NCBI RefSeq assembly: GCF_902825405.1
Contig: NZ_CADEAU010000012.1
Coordinates: 1 to 35,317, forward strand
Direction of reading: 5' to 3'
Source of the DNA: Micromonospora maritima
Lineage (GTDB): Bacteria > Actinomycetota > Actinomycetes > Mycobacteriales > Micromonosporaceae
Length of the DNA stretch: 35,317 bases
Part shown: positions 24,767 to 34,541 of the stretch, piece by piece
How the letters are laid out: each line of letters starts with the position of its first letter
How positions within the stretch are numbered: position 1 is the first letter of the stretch
Position numbers and translations under genes: made by a program
Notes under the pieces: model-generated
Databases searched by the model: none
What the model was told of the DNA's origin: nothing
Seen by the model: the letters and a program-made list of their open reading frames with translations, nothing else

Positions 24767-27700
24767 GCCGGGCCTCCTCCATCGGCTCGCGTACATGGAC
24801 GGCGACGTTCGGTTCGACCGAGCGCATCGAGTCGGCGACCAGCCAGCCCTCGCCGCTCTGCTCGAACCGTTTGAGAAGGGCCCGCTCGTCCGCCTTGCCA
24901 CGTTCGTATCGCAAACTCGTGCCTTCTTCTCGAGCGGATCTGGCGCGGCGGTCCCAATCACGCAGCAGCCGCCACAGCTCCTCTTCGGTCTCGTCGGCCT
25001 CGATGCGATCCGATCGGCTGACAAGAGAGACGAAGGCGTCGACCAGGTGTTCGACCGTGTGGCGCATGTCCTCGTCGTCGAGGTCGAGGCGAGACGCCCC
25101 GTCGTTGGCTGCCAGAGCCGTGATGGAGTGCCGTAGGAGCGCCACCAGGGCGCCACCTATGGACCGGGTGCGGGAGGCCAGCGACCAGGGTGTCACGCTC
25201 GTCGGTTCGACGTTGCGGTAGAGGGCTTCGTGGTAGCCGCGGAACGTCTCAAAATGCGATCGGTCGCGTGCCCGGTTCGACCGGAACAACGTGGTGACTA
25301 TGCCGTTGTTGCGGCCGCGACCGACGCGGCTCGTGGCCTGGATGTATTCGGCGGTGGTCTTGGGCTGGCCGACCATCAGCATCAGCGCGAGGCGAGGAAT
25401 GTCGATGCCTACCGACAACATGTTGGACGACAGCACGATGTCGACAGCCTGATCGGTCTTGTCGATGCTCTGCGCGAGTTCCCGCAGATCGTTGGGAAGC
25501 TCCTCCGGCCCCCGGCGACTGGTCAGTTCGAGGACGCGGTCGGCGCGCACCGGGCGGAACGGCAGCTTCAGACGGTCGGCGCGTGGTTCGAGTCGTCCGT
25601 TGACGTCGTCGACGACCAGGGTTCCCGTCCGGCCGAGCTCGCGCAGGCTGTTGTGATACATCACGGCGGTCCAATAGGAGTCGCGCGTCGCGCCCGTGTC
25701 CTGCTTCTGGGCGAGGACCTCCGGTATCTCGATCAGCGGAGCGGCCGTGGAGATGACGGCGGACACCTGAGACAGCGACTGCGGCATGAGGCCGACGTAG
25801 AGGCGCCCTTCACCGCTCTCGACCGGTTCGGAGAAGAAGGTCTGATCCCCGTCGAGGCCGGCCGGGGGGTAGAGGGCGACGTCACGCCCGTACAGTCCCT
25901 GGACCTGTTCCTGTGATGCGCGGATGGTCGCGGTCGATGCGATGATCTTTGGTGGCGTGCCGGATCTGCTCAGTAGCATCTGGATGACGGCGTCGAAGAC
26001 GGCAACTGTGGTACCGAGCGGTCCGGACAGCAGGTGCAGCTCGTCCTGGATGATCATCGACGGTTGACGGAACGGTGTGTCCAGGCCGAGCAATGTTCCG
26101 GCGTTGGGCCGGAACTGCAGGCGTGCGAACTTGTCGACGGTGGCGAGCAGGATGGTGGGCGGTTCGTCGTAGAGGACCTCGTCGACGACGGCGACGGGGA
26201 GCTCGTCGTGGAACGGACAGCTTCCATCGGTGCAGTGGATGACGACGTCCTTGCCGACGAGCCGCATCCCGTACAGGGTCTTGTCCGCGGACTGTTTCCT
26301 TGGCACCAGCGCGGCGCCGCACCACGGGCAGCTCTCGACCTGGAAGCTGTTCGTCTCCTCCGGCCGTGCGGCCTTGTGCAATCGGTCGAGTGCAGCCTTC
26401 GCCTCGCTCCTCTTGCCCGGTGTCACCTCGTTACCCACCCACAGGCCGATGGAGAAGCGGGTCATGCCCTTGGCTCGACCGCGGTCACGGCGTAGCAGTT
26501 CCATCGCGCAGATCAGCGACGCCGCCCGTTGGAACTGCTGGGCGGTGAGCAGCCGCAAAGTGTAGCGGGTGATCACCGCGGTGCCGCCGCCTGCGACACC
26601 GTGCGCGAGCCGTCGACGGAAGATCTCAATTGCGGCCAGGCCCAGGTATGCCTCCGTCTTGCCTCCGCCGGTGGGGAACCAGATCAAGTCGACCAGTTCC
26701 CGGTCGTCGTGGGTTCCGTCCACGGTCGATGCCAGGGCCACCAGCAGGAAGCCGAGTTGGAACGGGCGCCACTGCGGCTCGCTCGGATCCCTGCCGTCAC
26801 GCACCGCCGTCTGACGCATTTGTAGTCGCATGGCCGCCATGCCGAGCGAGAAGGCCGTTCTCAGCGTCTGCTGCCGATCGTCGCGGAGCAGGTCGACACC
26901 GGCTCGCATCCGGTGAAGAGCCGCGCGGGCGCGGTCGGTGATCGCTCGTGCGACGTGGGCGTCCGCGCCGAACGCGGTCGTGGAGTCCTCCTGCTGCTGG
27001 ACCCATACCTCGAACGCGGCGACGAAGGCGTCGAGCGACGGTAGGACCTCGACGGGGTGTGTGTCGATGCGTGCGAGATGGTCGAGGCCCAGAGCCTCGG
27101 CCTCTGCGGTCCCCGCTGCGAACCCGGTCGTCGCGACCGCGGGCACCACGAACGCGGGCACGGGCTCGAGGCGGACCGCCGTACAGGCGTTCCCGGACAG
27201 GTCCCAGTCGGCGGCCATGCCGTGTCCGACGGCGTAAACCTTCTTGTCCCTGAACCGCAGCCGTAGCTCCGCCGCCTCACTGTCCAGGTCGACCGCGGTC
27301 GACCCCCGATACTCCAGGATCCGACCGTCGACTGCGGGTTCGACCCTGAGCGCCACCTGGAACAGCATCGACTCGATGTCGAGCCGGTCATTCCCGGTGG
27401 ACTGCTTGCGTATCCGGGCGTGCACCGTCACCAGATGGGCGTCGCCGTACCGGCGCCACCGCGATCCGACCTCGATCGGGACCTCGCCCGCCTGAAGCTC
27501 GTGCAGTGGTCTGTGAGGGCCGAGTTCGATCGCGTCGAGCCGGAACGGCCTGCGCTGCCAACGCGGGGGCCCGTCACCGGTGACAGGCTGATAGGTGCCA
27601 CCGGACAGATCACAGGTCACTGCGGGCCGGTCGGTGACGAAGGAGATCGCGACGGAGGAGGGCCGCCAATCCTCGGCGAGCGGCACACCGGCGCCGTCCT

Positions 27701-27914
27701 CCTCCACGTCTCCGGCGGGCACGTCCGATTCGACCGGCGCGCCCGGCTGCGGCTGGTCCGCGGCCGGCACCGCCGAGGCGATCGGGAACAGCATCCCAAC
27801 GGCGTACTGCCGGTCGGGCAGATTGGTGAGGATCTCCTCCTCACCGGAGTCCGGACCGACGTACGCGTTGCGTAGGTGCGTCAGTGCCGCCTCTTGTGCC
27901 TTGGTCAGAGTCAC
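24747..27914 (-). CDS. drmA: DrmA-family helicase
   Basis: From GTG 27914 the protein has 1055 residues. Helicase motifs are Walker A FPTGGGKT (413-420), Walker B IIQDELHLL (DELH at 624-627), motif III IASTATIRAS, and the C-terminal domain SSNMLSVGIDIPRLALMLMV with motif VI QATSRVGRGRN (near 857-867). About 400 N-terminal residues have no known motif, as in other DrmA proteins. DrmA and DrmB together bind and move on phage DNA in DISARM. The GTG overlaps the TGA of the NERD-helicase gene (GTGA, 27911-27914); an upstream in-frame ATG at 28061 lies inside that gene and I reject it. All motor residues look intact. Confidence 0.82.
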   Translation of the reverse strand: MTLTKAQEAALTHLRNAYVGPDSGEEEILTNLPDRQYAVGMLFPIASAVPAADQPQPGAPVESDVPAGDVEEDGAGVPLAEDWRPSSVAISFVTDRPAVTCDLSGGTYQPVTGDGPPRWQRRPFRLDAIELGPHRPLHELQAGEVPIEVGSRWRRYGDAHLVTVHARIRKQSTGNDRLDIESMLFQVALRVEPAVDGRILEYRGSTAVDLDSEAAELRLRFRDKKVYAVGHGMAADWDLSGNACTAVRLEPVPAFVVPAVATTGFAAGTAEAEALGLDHLARIDTHPVEVLPSLDAFVAAFEVWVQQQEDSTTAFGADAHVARAITDRARAALHRMRAGVDLLRDDRQQTLRTAFSLGMAAMRLQMRQTAVRDGRDPSEPQWRPFQLGFLLVALASTVDGTHDDRELVDLIWFPTGGGKTEAYLGLAAIEIFRRRLAHGVAGGGTAVITRYTLRLLTAQQFQRAASLICAMELLRRDRGRAKGMTRFSIGLWVGNEVTPGKRSEAKAALDRLHKAARPEETNSFQVESCPWCGAALVPRKQSADKTLYGMRLVGKDVVIHCTDGSCPFHDELPVAVVDEVLYDEPPTILLATVDKFARLQFRPNAGTLLGLDTPFRQPSMIIQDELHLLSGPLGTTVAVFDAVIQMLLSRSGTPPKIIASTATIRASQEQVQGLYGRDVALYPPAGLDGDQTFFSEPVESGEGRLYVGLMPQSLSQVSAVISTAAPLIEIPEVLAQKQDTGATRDSYWTAVMYHNSLRELGRTGTLVVDDVNGRLEPRADRLKLPFRPVRADRVLELTSRRGPEELPNDLRELAQSIDKTDQAVDIVLSSNMLSVGIDIPRLALMLMVGQPKTTAEYIQATSRVGRGRNNGIVTTLFRSNRARDRSHFETFRGYHEALYRNVEPTSVTPWSLASRTRSIGGALVALLRHSITALAANDGASRLDLDDEDMRHTVEHLVDAFVSLVSRSDRIEADETEEELWRLLRDWDRRARSAREEGTSLRYERGKADERALLKRFEQSGEGWLVADSMRSVEPNVAVHVREPMEEARHGTHRA

Positions 27915-29431
27915 TTCTTCACCAACCGCTGTCGGACCAATTCTTGGAGGCGCCGCCTGTCGTCCTTGGTCACCAATATGTTCAGCGAGACACGCGCCCG
28001 GGTCACCGCCACGTAGAAGGCGGCGGTGCCCGCATCGTCGAAGGACTCGGGCAGGTCGCACAGCACGACGCTCTCCGCCTCGAGGCCCTTGGCGTACCGC
28101 GGGCTCGTCAGAGTGAAGCCCTGCGGCGTCACGGTCGGCGCGGCCGTGGAATCGGCCTCGATGATCCAGATGTCCTTGCGTCGGACACCGTCGGCCACCA
28201 GCTGTTCCGCCACAATCTCGGCGGCGGCGACATCGGCCGCACCGTCAGAGGTGTGCCACCGGACCTTCTCGCCGTGGACGATACCGGGATCGCCGATATC
28301 CGCGCCGAGGTACTCCTGAACCATGTGCACGATCGCCTGCGTGTTCCGGACGTTGAGTTCGAGGTCGACCGAGAGGGCCTCGGACGCGACGAGCTCGAAC
28401 ACGTCGTCGTCGAAGCCGCCGTCGACGTGCGACTGGTTGTTCGAGTCGAGGAACATCCGCCAACGGCCGCGGTCGCGTCCGCCGACTACGACCGCGTCGA
28501 GCCGGTCCATCATTTCGGCATCCATCAGATCCTGTGCCTCGTCGACGAAGACGACGTCGTACACCTGGTCGGACGTCAGCTGCGTGAATGGCAGGACCGC
28601 GATGTCACGGCCGGCGACGTGCGGCGCGAAGAATTGCAGCAGCTCCGGCGAGTGGAAGGTGATCAACACGGATCGGCCCTCACCGGACTCCTGCTTCGCG
28701 GCCTCGACCAGCACCAGGGATTTACCCGTGCCGGCACCACCGAACACCATGACCCGAGGGTTGCGCGCCAACGCGGCCAGCACCCGTGCCTGACCGATGG
28801 TGGCACGGTTTTGCTCCTCGATGACCGCACCGCGCTGCGCGTCGATCACCGGCATCCGCGTGAACTCGCCGAACAAACGCGTCCGCAGATCAGCGGCGCG
28901 GGCGATCCGTTGGCCAGCGGGTGGTCTGCGGGCGGCATCCGTGATCGTGTCGAGAGCCTGAGTCAACCCCTCGACCGTCATGTCGTCCTTGGCCAACCAA
29001 TGACTCGGCTGCCACCCCACAGAATGTGGGGGGGTCTCGATGTCCGGGGTGATGACAACGGCCTCGTGCGCGAACCAACCGACACCCTCCTCCCGCAGAA
29101 TGTCGCGCAGGGCGTACATCGCCGACTGCGCCTGCTCCATCGGCGAGCTCGACAGCTTGTGCCAGTCGTTGCGGCGGTCGACGCTGTACCAGATGCCCTC
29201 GTGCCTCCTGACCCCACCGCCCTTGACCTCGACGACGATCAGGCATTTCTTCCACAGCACGACGAAGTCCGCCTCGGCCTGCTGCTTGTAGGCATGCGAA
29301 CGCAGCTTCACCGAGTAGAAGGCGACCGCGTCCAGATCACCGGTCACCTCTCGTAGAAGCCGCGCCACCCGACGTTCGGCGTCGCTCTCGGCGTTCTTGA
29401 GAATGTCGGTCAGGTCGGGGACGAGGATCAC
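27911..29431 (-). CDS. NERD nuclease / UvrD-type helicase fusion
   Basis: The 506-residue protein joins a NERD domain (residues 12-120: EADFVVLWKKCLIVVEVKGG with D55, E68 and K70, a PD-(D/E)XK-like active site) to an SF1 helicase: Walker A FGGAGTGKS (230-238), Walker B VVFVDEAQDL (293-302), and the C-terminal motif FYVAVTRAR followed by VSLNILV. It is shorter than UvrD/Rep and lacks their large inserted 1B/2B domains. It could degrade DNA opened by the motors of the operon and is the only nuclease-like domain I see in the operon. The GTG at 29431 overlaps the upstream TGA and has AGGAG 8 bp before it. Confidence 0.82.
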   Translation of the reverse strand: MILVPDLTDILKNAESDAERRVARLLREVTGDLDAVAFYSVKLRSHAYKQQAEADFVVLWKKCLIVVEVKGGGVRRHEGIWYSVDRRNDWHKLSSSPMEQAQSAMYALRDILREEGVGWFAHEAVVITPDIETPPHSVGWQPSHWLAKDDMTVEGLTQALDTITDAARRPPAGQRIARAADLRTRLFGEFTRMPVIDAQRGAVIEEQNRATIGQARVLAALARNPRVMVFGGAGTGKSLVLVEAAKQESGEGRSVLITFHSPELLQFFAPHVAGRDIAVLPFTQLTSDQVYDVVFVDEAQDLMDAEMMDRLDAVVVGGRDRGRWRMFLDSNNQSHVDGGFDDDVFELVASEALSVDLELNVRNTQAIVHMVQEYLGADIGDPGIVHGEKVRWHTSDGAADVAAAEIVAEQLVADGVRRKDIWIIEADSTAAPTVTPQGFTLTSPRYAKGLEAESVVLCDLPESFDDAGTAAFYVAVTRARVSLNILVTKDDRRRLQELVRQRLVKK

Positions 29432-32400
29432 GGCTGATGCTCCTGCCAGAGATTCTCGTACTCGCGGTATCCGAGCATCTTGGTGAGATCACCGAAGTTG
29501 TCTGCCATGTCCACGATGAGGCACTCTTCCTTCCCGCCGTTTTTCGGTCCCCGCAGACCTCGCCCGGCCATCTGGATGTAGGCGTTCGGACTGAACGTCG
29601 GACGCGCGATGTACAGCGCTCGGACCCCGGGGGCGTCGAAGCCCTGAATCAGAAGGTCGCAGTTGGCGAGGACTCTGATCTGACCGTTCTTGAACCTCTC
29701 GATGATGTCGCGGCGCTCCTGCCTGCCCGTCTGCCCGCTGACGGCCGCAGCGGTGACGTCGCGATACCGAAGGGTCGCCGCTAGCACCTGCGCTGAGAGG
29801 ACGTTCGGAGTGAACACCAGTACCGGCCAGTCCGGGTCCAGGCCCAGAATATGGTCGACGAGTACCGACATGCGGGCCTGGTCTCGGCCGATACGATCCA
29901 TGACGGACTGCTTGAGCCTGCGCAGGCTCGTGGCGTCCTTGCGCTCGTCCGGCTGCAGATCGACGTGGATGCCCGGCAGTACCCGGTGTCGAACCCGCGC
30001 CAGCACACCGAGTTCGGCGAGCCTGCGGTAGGCGTTGTCCTGCTCGAACGCCTCGAGTTTGCGGCCACCGAAACGACTCACGAGCGCCTTGGTGGCGGAC
30101 TCGGAGGCGCCCTTGAACGGTGTCGCGGAGAGTCCGACCAACGGGCGTTCCCAGCCACGGCCGGCCACGCCCAGCCAGTTCAAAATCCGGGTGTACCGCT
30201 CGGATCCACCGGCCCGGTGCCCCTCGTCAATGATCACGGCGGAGGCCTGCCTCAGCCAGTCGTAGTCGGGGTCACGGATAACGCCGACGTCGAGTTCGGC
30301 GTCGGTGGCGACGATGAAGCTGAACTCCGTGTCCGGCTCATGAACGTCGTTGCCCTCCCAGAGGCGTCCAATGGTCAGTGGACGCTCGTCCCCCAGGCCC
30401 CGCCACACCAGGCTGGTCGTCTGCACCGCCTGCTCGCAGAGCTCCTGCGACTGCGCTATCCACAGAACGGGGCCCTGGAGGCGATCCTCCATGAACAGCC
30501 GCAGCACAGTCTCCGTCGCGACGCGCGTCTTTCCCGCCCCGGTCGGAAGTTCCACCATCGCCTTACGGTGACGACCGTTTGCATCGCGGAGCGTGACGAC
30601 GTCGCGGAGCTGGGCGCTGATGTCCTTTTGAAATGGGTGCAGTTCATTGAGCCTCACCGCACCGGGGACGACGAACTCCTGCGGTTGGCGTTGATTCCGG
30701 CGTCCCGCGTACTCGGGACCGAACCCCATCTTGCGCAACCAGGCGATCGTGGTAGAACGACCTGCCCACTCGGTAGGAACGTCGGTGAAGCCCTCCTGTC
30801 GGAAGTTCGTCGCAAGCTGCCTGATGGAGTCCGAGCCGAAGACGGTCAAGAACAGCTCGGCGACCGAGGTTTGTTCGTGAATTAGTTCCTGAGCTTCGAG
30901 TGCCTGCCACAAGCCGGTCGGCAGCGCCTCCCGCAGGTCGTCCGGGCCGAAGTAGATGTCGAGCCGTTCGGCGTCGTCCCGGGCGGCCTTGGCACGCTGA
31001 CGCTGCTCTTCGAGTTTATGATTGAGGCCGGTCTTGAGTACCTGCTCACGCTCAGCGCTGATCAAGCGTAGGTCGAAAGCGTCGTTGACGAACGAGAGCA
31101 GCCGCGGCTGATCGGCATCACTGCGAGCGGTGAGACTCAACCCGTCGAGATGCCAGTCCAGAGCTTGGTCCTCGACGCCGTCTTCCGTGGTCACCCGCTT
31201 AATGATCTGAACTGCTCGGGTCAGAGTCGCGTTCTCAACCTTCCTCGCCACGGTCGTTGTGCGCAGTCCGGTAAAGACGTCGACGATCGGCACCCTGTCC
31301 TGCTCGCCCTCGACCATGATCGAGAAGGCGAAGCTGTCCTCGAACCGACGACAGCCGACCACCTCCACCAGCTCCGCGGTCTGCTCGGGATGCGCGCGAA
31401 GGTAAGGGCGCTGACGCGAGGAGAGGAACGCCTCCTGCTCGTCGGAGGTCGCGAGGTACACCGCCGCTGGAGGCCTCGACTCGGTTCGACGCCCGATCTT
31501 GGCGGGGATCGCCGGGGCGTGCGCACCGGGATAGGCGATCCGTGACACGGCGAGGGTGAACTCGACGAGCACGTCGTCGGAGATGCCCGGCGGGAACAGC
31601 GGCTCGGCGAGCGCCTTCTTCAGCACAGGACCGGGCAGCGTGGCGAGTTCGTCCGGCAGCTCCAGCGTGTCGGCGACCTGTGAGGGTCCCCGGAACAGCG
31701 GAAGCAGTCTCTCGTAACGGACCAGTGACGGCGCGGCGACCTCACAGGGCGGCAGGAACCCACGAGTCGTGTTGACGAGTCCGGCCTCGTCGGCCGCCCA
31801 TCGCACCGGCGAATGCACGGTGTAGGTGATGCCCGAGTCGATGTCCTCGCACGTCCAGGTGAGATCCCCAGCCTGCAGCAGCGCGGTGGTCCAGTGTGCA
31901 CGTAGTTGGGCCGAGGCGCCGGCGTCTCGCAGGATGAACAGCATGGAGAACGGTCCCGGCCCGGCACCGTGAAGCAGTTCGACACGTTCGACCGGACGCT
32001 CACCCGGACCCTGTAACGCGTTGAGCTGCTCCAACAACCATCCGACGTAGTCGTCGAGGCGCGATTCATCCTCGACGGAATAGCTCCTCACCGGATCGCA
32101 GACGACGCCGAGAGCATGGGCCGCCTGTGGCAGACAGCGCTTGTGGTCCAACGCCTTGACGCCCGGCACGCAGGACACGTCGGCATCGACGTCAATCACC
32201 TGTCTCGCCCACGCCCAGCCTCCGTCACGCGTCGGTACCTTGACCGTGTCCGAGTGGCCTTCGAGGGTCTTCGCCGCGACGTTGACGGGCAGTGCGGTCA
32301 CGGAATTCCAGAGTTCCGTGTATTCCCGATCGCCGGCCGTTGCAGGGAGCTGCGCGATACGAGCGTTGAGAATGGCCAGAGGGTCGAGGTCTCGGAACCC

Positions 32401-34131
32401 CGCCTGCCGCAGCAGTCCCTCGACGCCGGGCTGGGAGAGGAAGCCAGGAAGGACGAAAACGGACCGCTCGAATTCGACGCCCTCCTCTCTGCGCAGGAAG
32501 ACCTCCGTGCTGTCGCTCAGTGCTCGCAGACCTCCGGTGGTCGGGATCACTTTGGCATTCTCGACGCCTTCGATGTTGCGCTGCTTGCACACGAACCTGA
32601 AGGCGTTGGCAGCCGACACCGGATCGGCACCCTCCGCCCACTCCCGCAGCCAGGACAGGATCCCACGCTTCGGCATGGCCGCCAACGTCCGCTTCATGTC
32701 GTTCTCGGTGGCGTCCAGCCGACTGCCGTGCGCGGCCGCGAACAATTGGCGCAGACGTGTGATCCGCTGCTGCAAGCTGTAGCACTTCCAGTGCGGAACG
32801 TCGGATCCAGTGTTCGGAGAGATGATCCATGCCTCGTGGACACTCTCGGGGACGCCGATCGTGAAGTCCAAGGGCTTCAAAGTCTCGGCCCGGGTTAAGC
32901 GTCCCGAGGCGTCAGGAACGAGCTCCCGTCCGATCGACTTGTGCGGGACCTGCCTGCAGAGGATCTCGTCACCGAACGAGAGTTCCTCCTGACCCCGTGC
33001 GGGCAGATAGTCGAGATGAGTAGCGGGATCCTCCGCCGTGCCCACGAGTGAGATCACCTGCACGAACATATCCGCAAGCGTTACGAGCATCTCGCGGTTG
33101 TAATCGTTCCGGAGCAACGTCGTTCGGTCGTCGTTCACGCTCCACGGCGCGTTGAAAAGGGCGGAGGCGGATGTCTTGTCATCCAGCGGGAAATAGGACC
33201 AGAACTCGCCAATCTGATACCTTTTGCCGCGCCTCTTTGGGACCGCGACGGTCACTTTGACCTCGGATCGCGAGACCGCCTCGCCGACCTGGCGTCGAGC
33301 TTCCGCGGACGGCGCATGCATCCGGTCCTCCACGAGCCATTCCTCGTACTCGCCACCGGAACGCTCAATCCTGAAAAGGCCATCACCGAGCTTTCGGGAG
33401 GTGTGAGTGGCCTCGAAATGATCGGCACCGATGATCCGGAGTCTCACCTCCCTCACGGCCCCGACAAAAAGAAGGAAGTGCGATGAGAACCCTGTGATCT
33501 CCCCACGAAGGCGACCAATGCTGGACACGTTCGGAAGTTTGACGATGGTCGCGGCCCACTCGGCCAGACCGGAGAGGACGGGATCCTGGCCGAACGCTGC
33601 CACCGCGTCGACCGTGGTGGCCGTGCGGAGCACCGGGTAACGCTTCGCCCCGGAGCCGACTCCAGTGAGGGAGGCGTGCGCCTCGGACGAGTTGAACTCG
33701 AACGATACGGAACGGCTGAAGACCTGCGGCGCAGTTGAAACCGCTAAGACGGACTTGAACCCTAGACCGAATCGCCCGATCTCATCCCCACGCTTACCAC
33801 TCAGATGGGCATGCGTGATGGCGGTAAGCCCTCTCTTGGAGAACGGTCGTCCACCATTGGCACAATAGAGCGCACGACGCACCGTATCCAGGACGATCTC
33901 AACCCGGCCCGCATTCTCGTCCGAGTCGGCGTTCCCCGCCATGGCATCGGCGGCGTTCTGGATGAGTTCGAGAAGAGTCCGATTGGCGTATCCGCCGACT
34001 CGGATAGACTCCTCGTGATTGGCGTGCTCCGTGAGCAAGTCTGGCTTGACCCGGTAGGACTCGATAGTGCTGTCGAACAGGGTTTTGACTTCTTGCACAA
34101 GGGCGGGGTCAGGCGCCCAAAGCTGCTCCAT
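29428..34131 (-). CDS. Sacsin-like GHKL ATPase fused to SF2 helicase (1567 aa)
   Basis: The first gene of the operon encodes two ATP-using machines. The N-terminal Bergerat fold has LLELIQNAADAM (E55, N59, D62), YCANGGRPFS (89-98) and GDEIGRFGLGFKSVL (115-129), as in sacsin-N/HSP90-like domains. About 900 residues of unassigned sequence follow. The last 400 residues are a SF2 helicase: HPFQKDISAQL, Walker A PTGAGKT (1196-1202), DEGH (1302-1305), SATPF near 1335 and motif VI QMAGRGLRGP near 1520. The start is uncertain: ATG 34131 (MEQLWAPDP) is preceded by GTG and by GGGGAG about 15 bp upstream, while a longer frame to 34230 exists. The stop overlaps the NERD gene start. I infer a sensor/switch plus motor acting with DrmA and DrmB. 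Confidence 0.82.
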   Translation of the reverse strand: MEQLWAPDPALVQEVKTLFDSTIESYRVKPDLLTEHANHEESIRVGGYANRTLLELIQNAADAMAGNADSDENAGRVEIVLDTVRRALYCANGGRPFSKRGLTAITHAHLSGKRGDEIGRFGLGFKSVLAVSTAPQVFSRSVSFEFNSSEAHASLTGVGSGAKRYPVLRTATTVDAVAAFGQDPVLSGLAEWAATIVKLPNVSSIGRLRGEITGFSSHFLLFVGAVREVRLRIIGADHFEATHTSRKLGDGLFRIERSGGEYEEWLVEDRMHAPSAEARRQVGEAVSRSEVKVTVAVPKRRGKRYQIGEFWSYFPLDDKTSASALFNAPWSVNDDRTTLLRNDYNREMLVTLADMFVQVISLVGTAEDPATHLDYLPARGQEELSFGDEILCRQVPHKSIGRELVPDASGRLTRAETLKPLDFTIGVPESVHEAWIISPNTGSDVPHWKCYSLQQRITRLRQLFAAAHGSRLDATENDMKRTLAAMPKRGILSWLREWAEGADPVSAANAFRFVCKQRNIEGVENAKVIPTTGGLRALSDSTEVFLRREEGVEFERSVFVLPGFLSQPGVEGLLRQAGFRDLDPLAILNARIAQLPATAGDREYTELWNSVTALPVNVAAKTLEGHSDTVKVPTRDGGWAWARQVIDVDADVSCVPGVKALDHKRCLPQAAHALGVVCDPVRSYSVEDESRLDDYVGWLLEQLNALQGPGERPVERVELLHGAGPGPFSMLFILRDAGASAQLRAHWTTALLQAGDLTWTCEDIDSGITYTVHSPVRWAADEAGLVNTTRGFLPPCEVAAPSLVRYERLLPLFRGPSQVADTLELPDELATLPGPVLKKALAEPLFPPGISDDVLVEFTLAVSRIAYPGAHAPAIPAKIGRRTESRPPAAVYLATSDEQEAFLSSRQRPYLRAHPEQTAELVEVVGCRRFEDSFAFSIMVEGEQDRVPIVDVFTGLRTTTVARKVENATLTRAVQIIKRVTTEDGVEDQALDWHLDGLSLTARSDADQPRLLSFVNDAFDLRLISAEREQVLKTGLNHKLEEQRQRAKAARDDAERLDIYFGPDDLREALPTGLWQALEAQELIHEQTSVAELFLTVFGSDSIRQLATNFRQEGFTDVPTEWAGRSTTIAWLRKMGFGPEYAGRRNQRQPQEFVVPGAVRLNELHPFQKDISAQLRDVVTLRDANGRHRKAMVELPTGAGKTRVATETVLRLFMEDRLQGPVLWIAQSQELCEQAVQTTSLVWRGLGDERPLTIGRLWEGNDVHEPDTEFSFIVATDAELDVGVIRDPDYDWLRQASAVIIDEGHRAGGSERYTRILNWLGVAGRGWERPLVGLSATPFKGASESATKALVSRFGGRKLEAFEQDNAYRRLAELGVLARVRHRVLPGIHVDLQPDERKDATSLRRLKQSVMDRIGRDQARMSVLVDHILGLDPDWPVLVFTPNVLSAQVLAATLRYRDVTAAAVSGQTGRQERRDIIERFKNGQIRVLANCDLLIQGFDAPGVRALYIARPTFSPNAYIQMAGRGLRGPKNGGKEECLIVDMADNFGDLTKMLGYREYENLWQEHQP

Positions 34132-34541
34132 CACGATGAACAAGCACTCCCCAGGCTGTGGTGCCACCTGCACGCACTCGAACCGGTGGTATCCGCGTTC
34201 AGGACCGCGCCAACGTGGCGACGGAGCCAACCGACCGAGTGAACACGCGGATCATCCCAGCAACCAAGGGCCCCACCTTCCCACAAGGCGTTCCTGGACC
34301 CTACCGGCAGGAGTCCTCCCGACGGGACCCCCAGTTGGTCAGCCGATCAGCCTGCATGAGGTGACCTTCTTGGGCTGTCAATAACCTCCGCAGTTGATAT
34401 TGCAAGTTGGCAAGTCTTCCGCGCGGGGCCGCAGTTGCCGCCAGCGGCCATCTAGCCCAACCATGGCAACCGCCCTGCGCCCACCCGTAATACCCGCAGC
34501 AGCCTGACGGCCTCGGTGGGACGATGCGCTCGTGATCCACC
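34132..34541. other. Upstream region of the DISARM-like operon
   Basis: No convincing gene is present. On the minus strand a TTGACA lies at about 34376-34381 but lacks a good -10 partner, and the distance to the operon start (about 240 bp) is long. The region should hold the operon promoter. Several short open frames here have no supporting motif. Confidence 0.35.

Noticed and set aside
24767..25156. N-terminal extension of the DrmB ORF
   Set aside because: It overlaps the DrmA C-terminus and is low complexity; a GGAGGAGG site fixes the ATG at 24766.
27884..29356. 490-codon plus-strand open frame
   Set aside because: Antisense to the NERD-helicase gene, which has clear catalytic motifs in its own frame.
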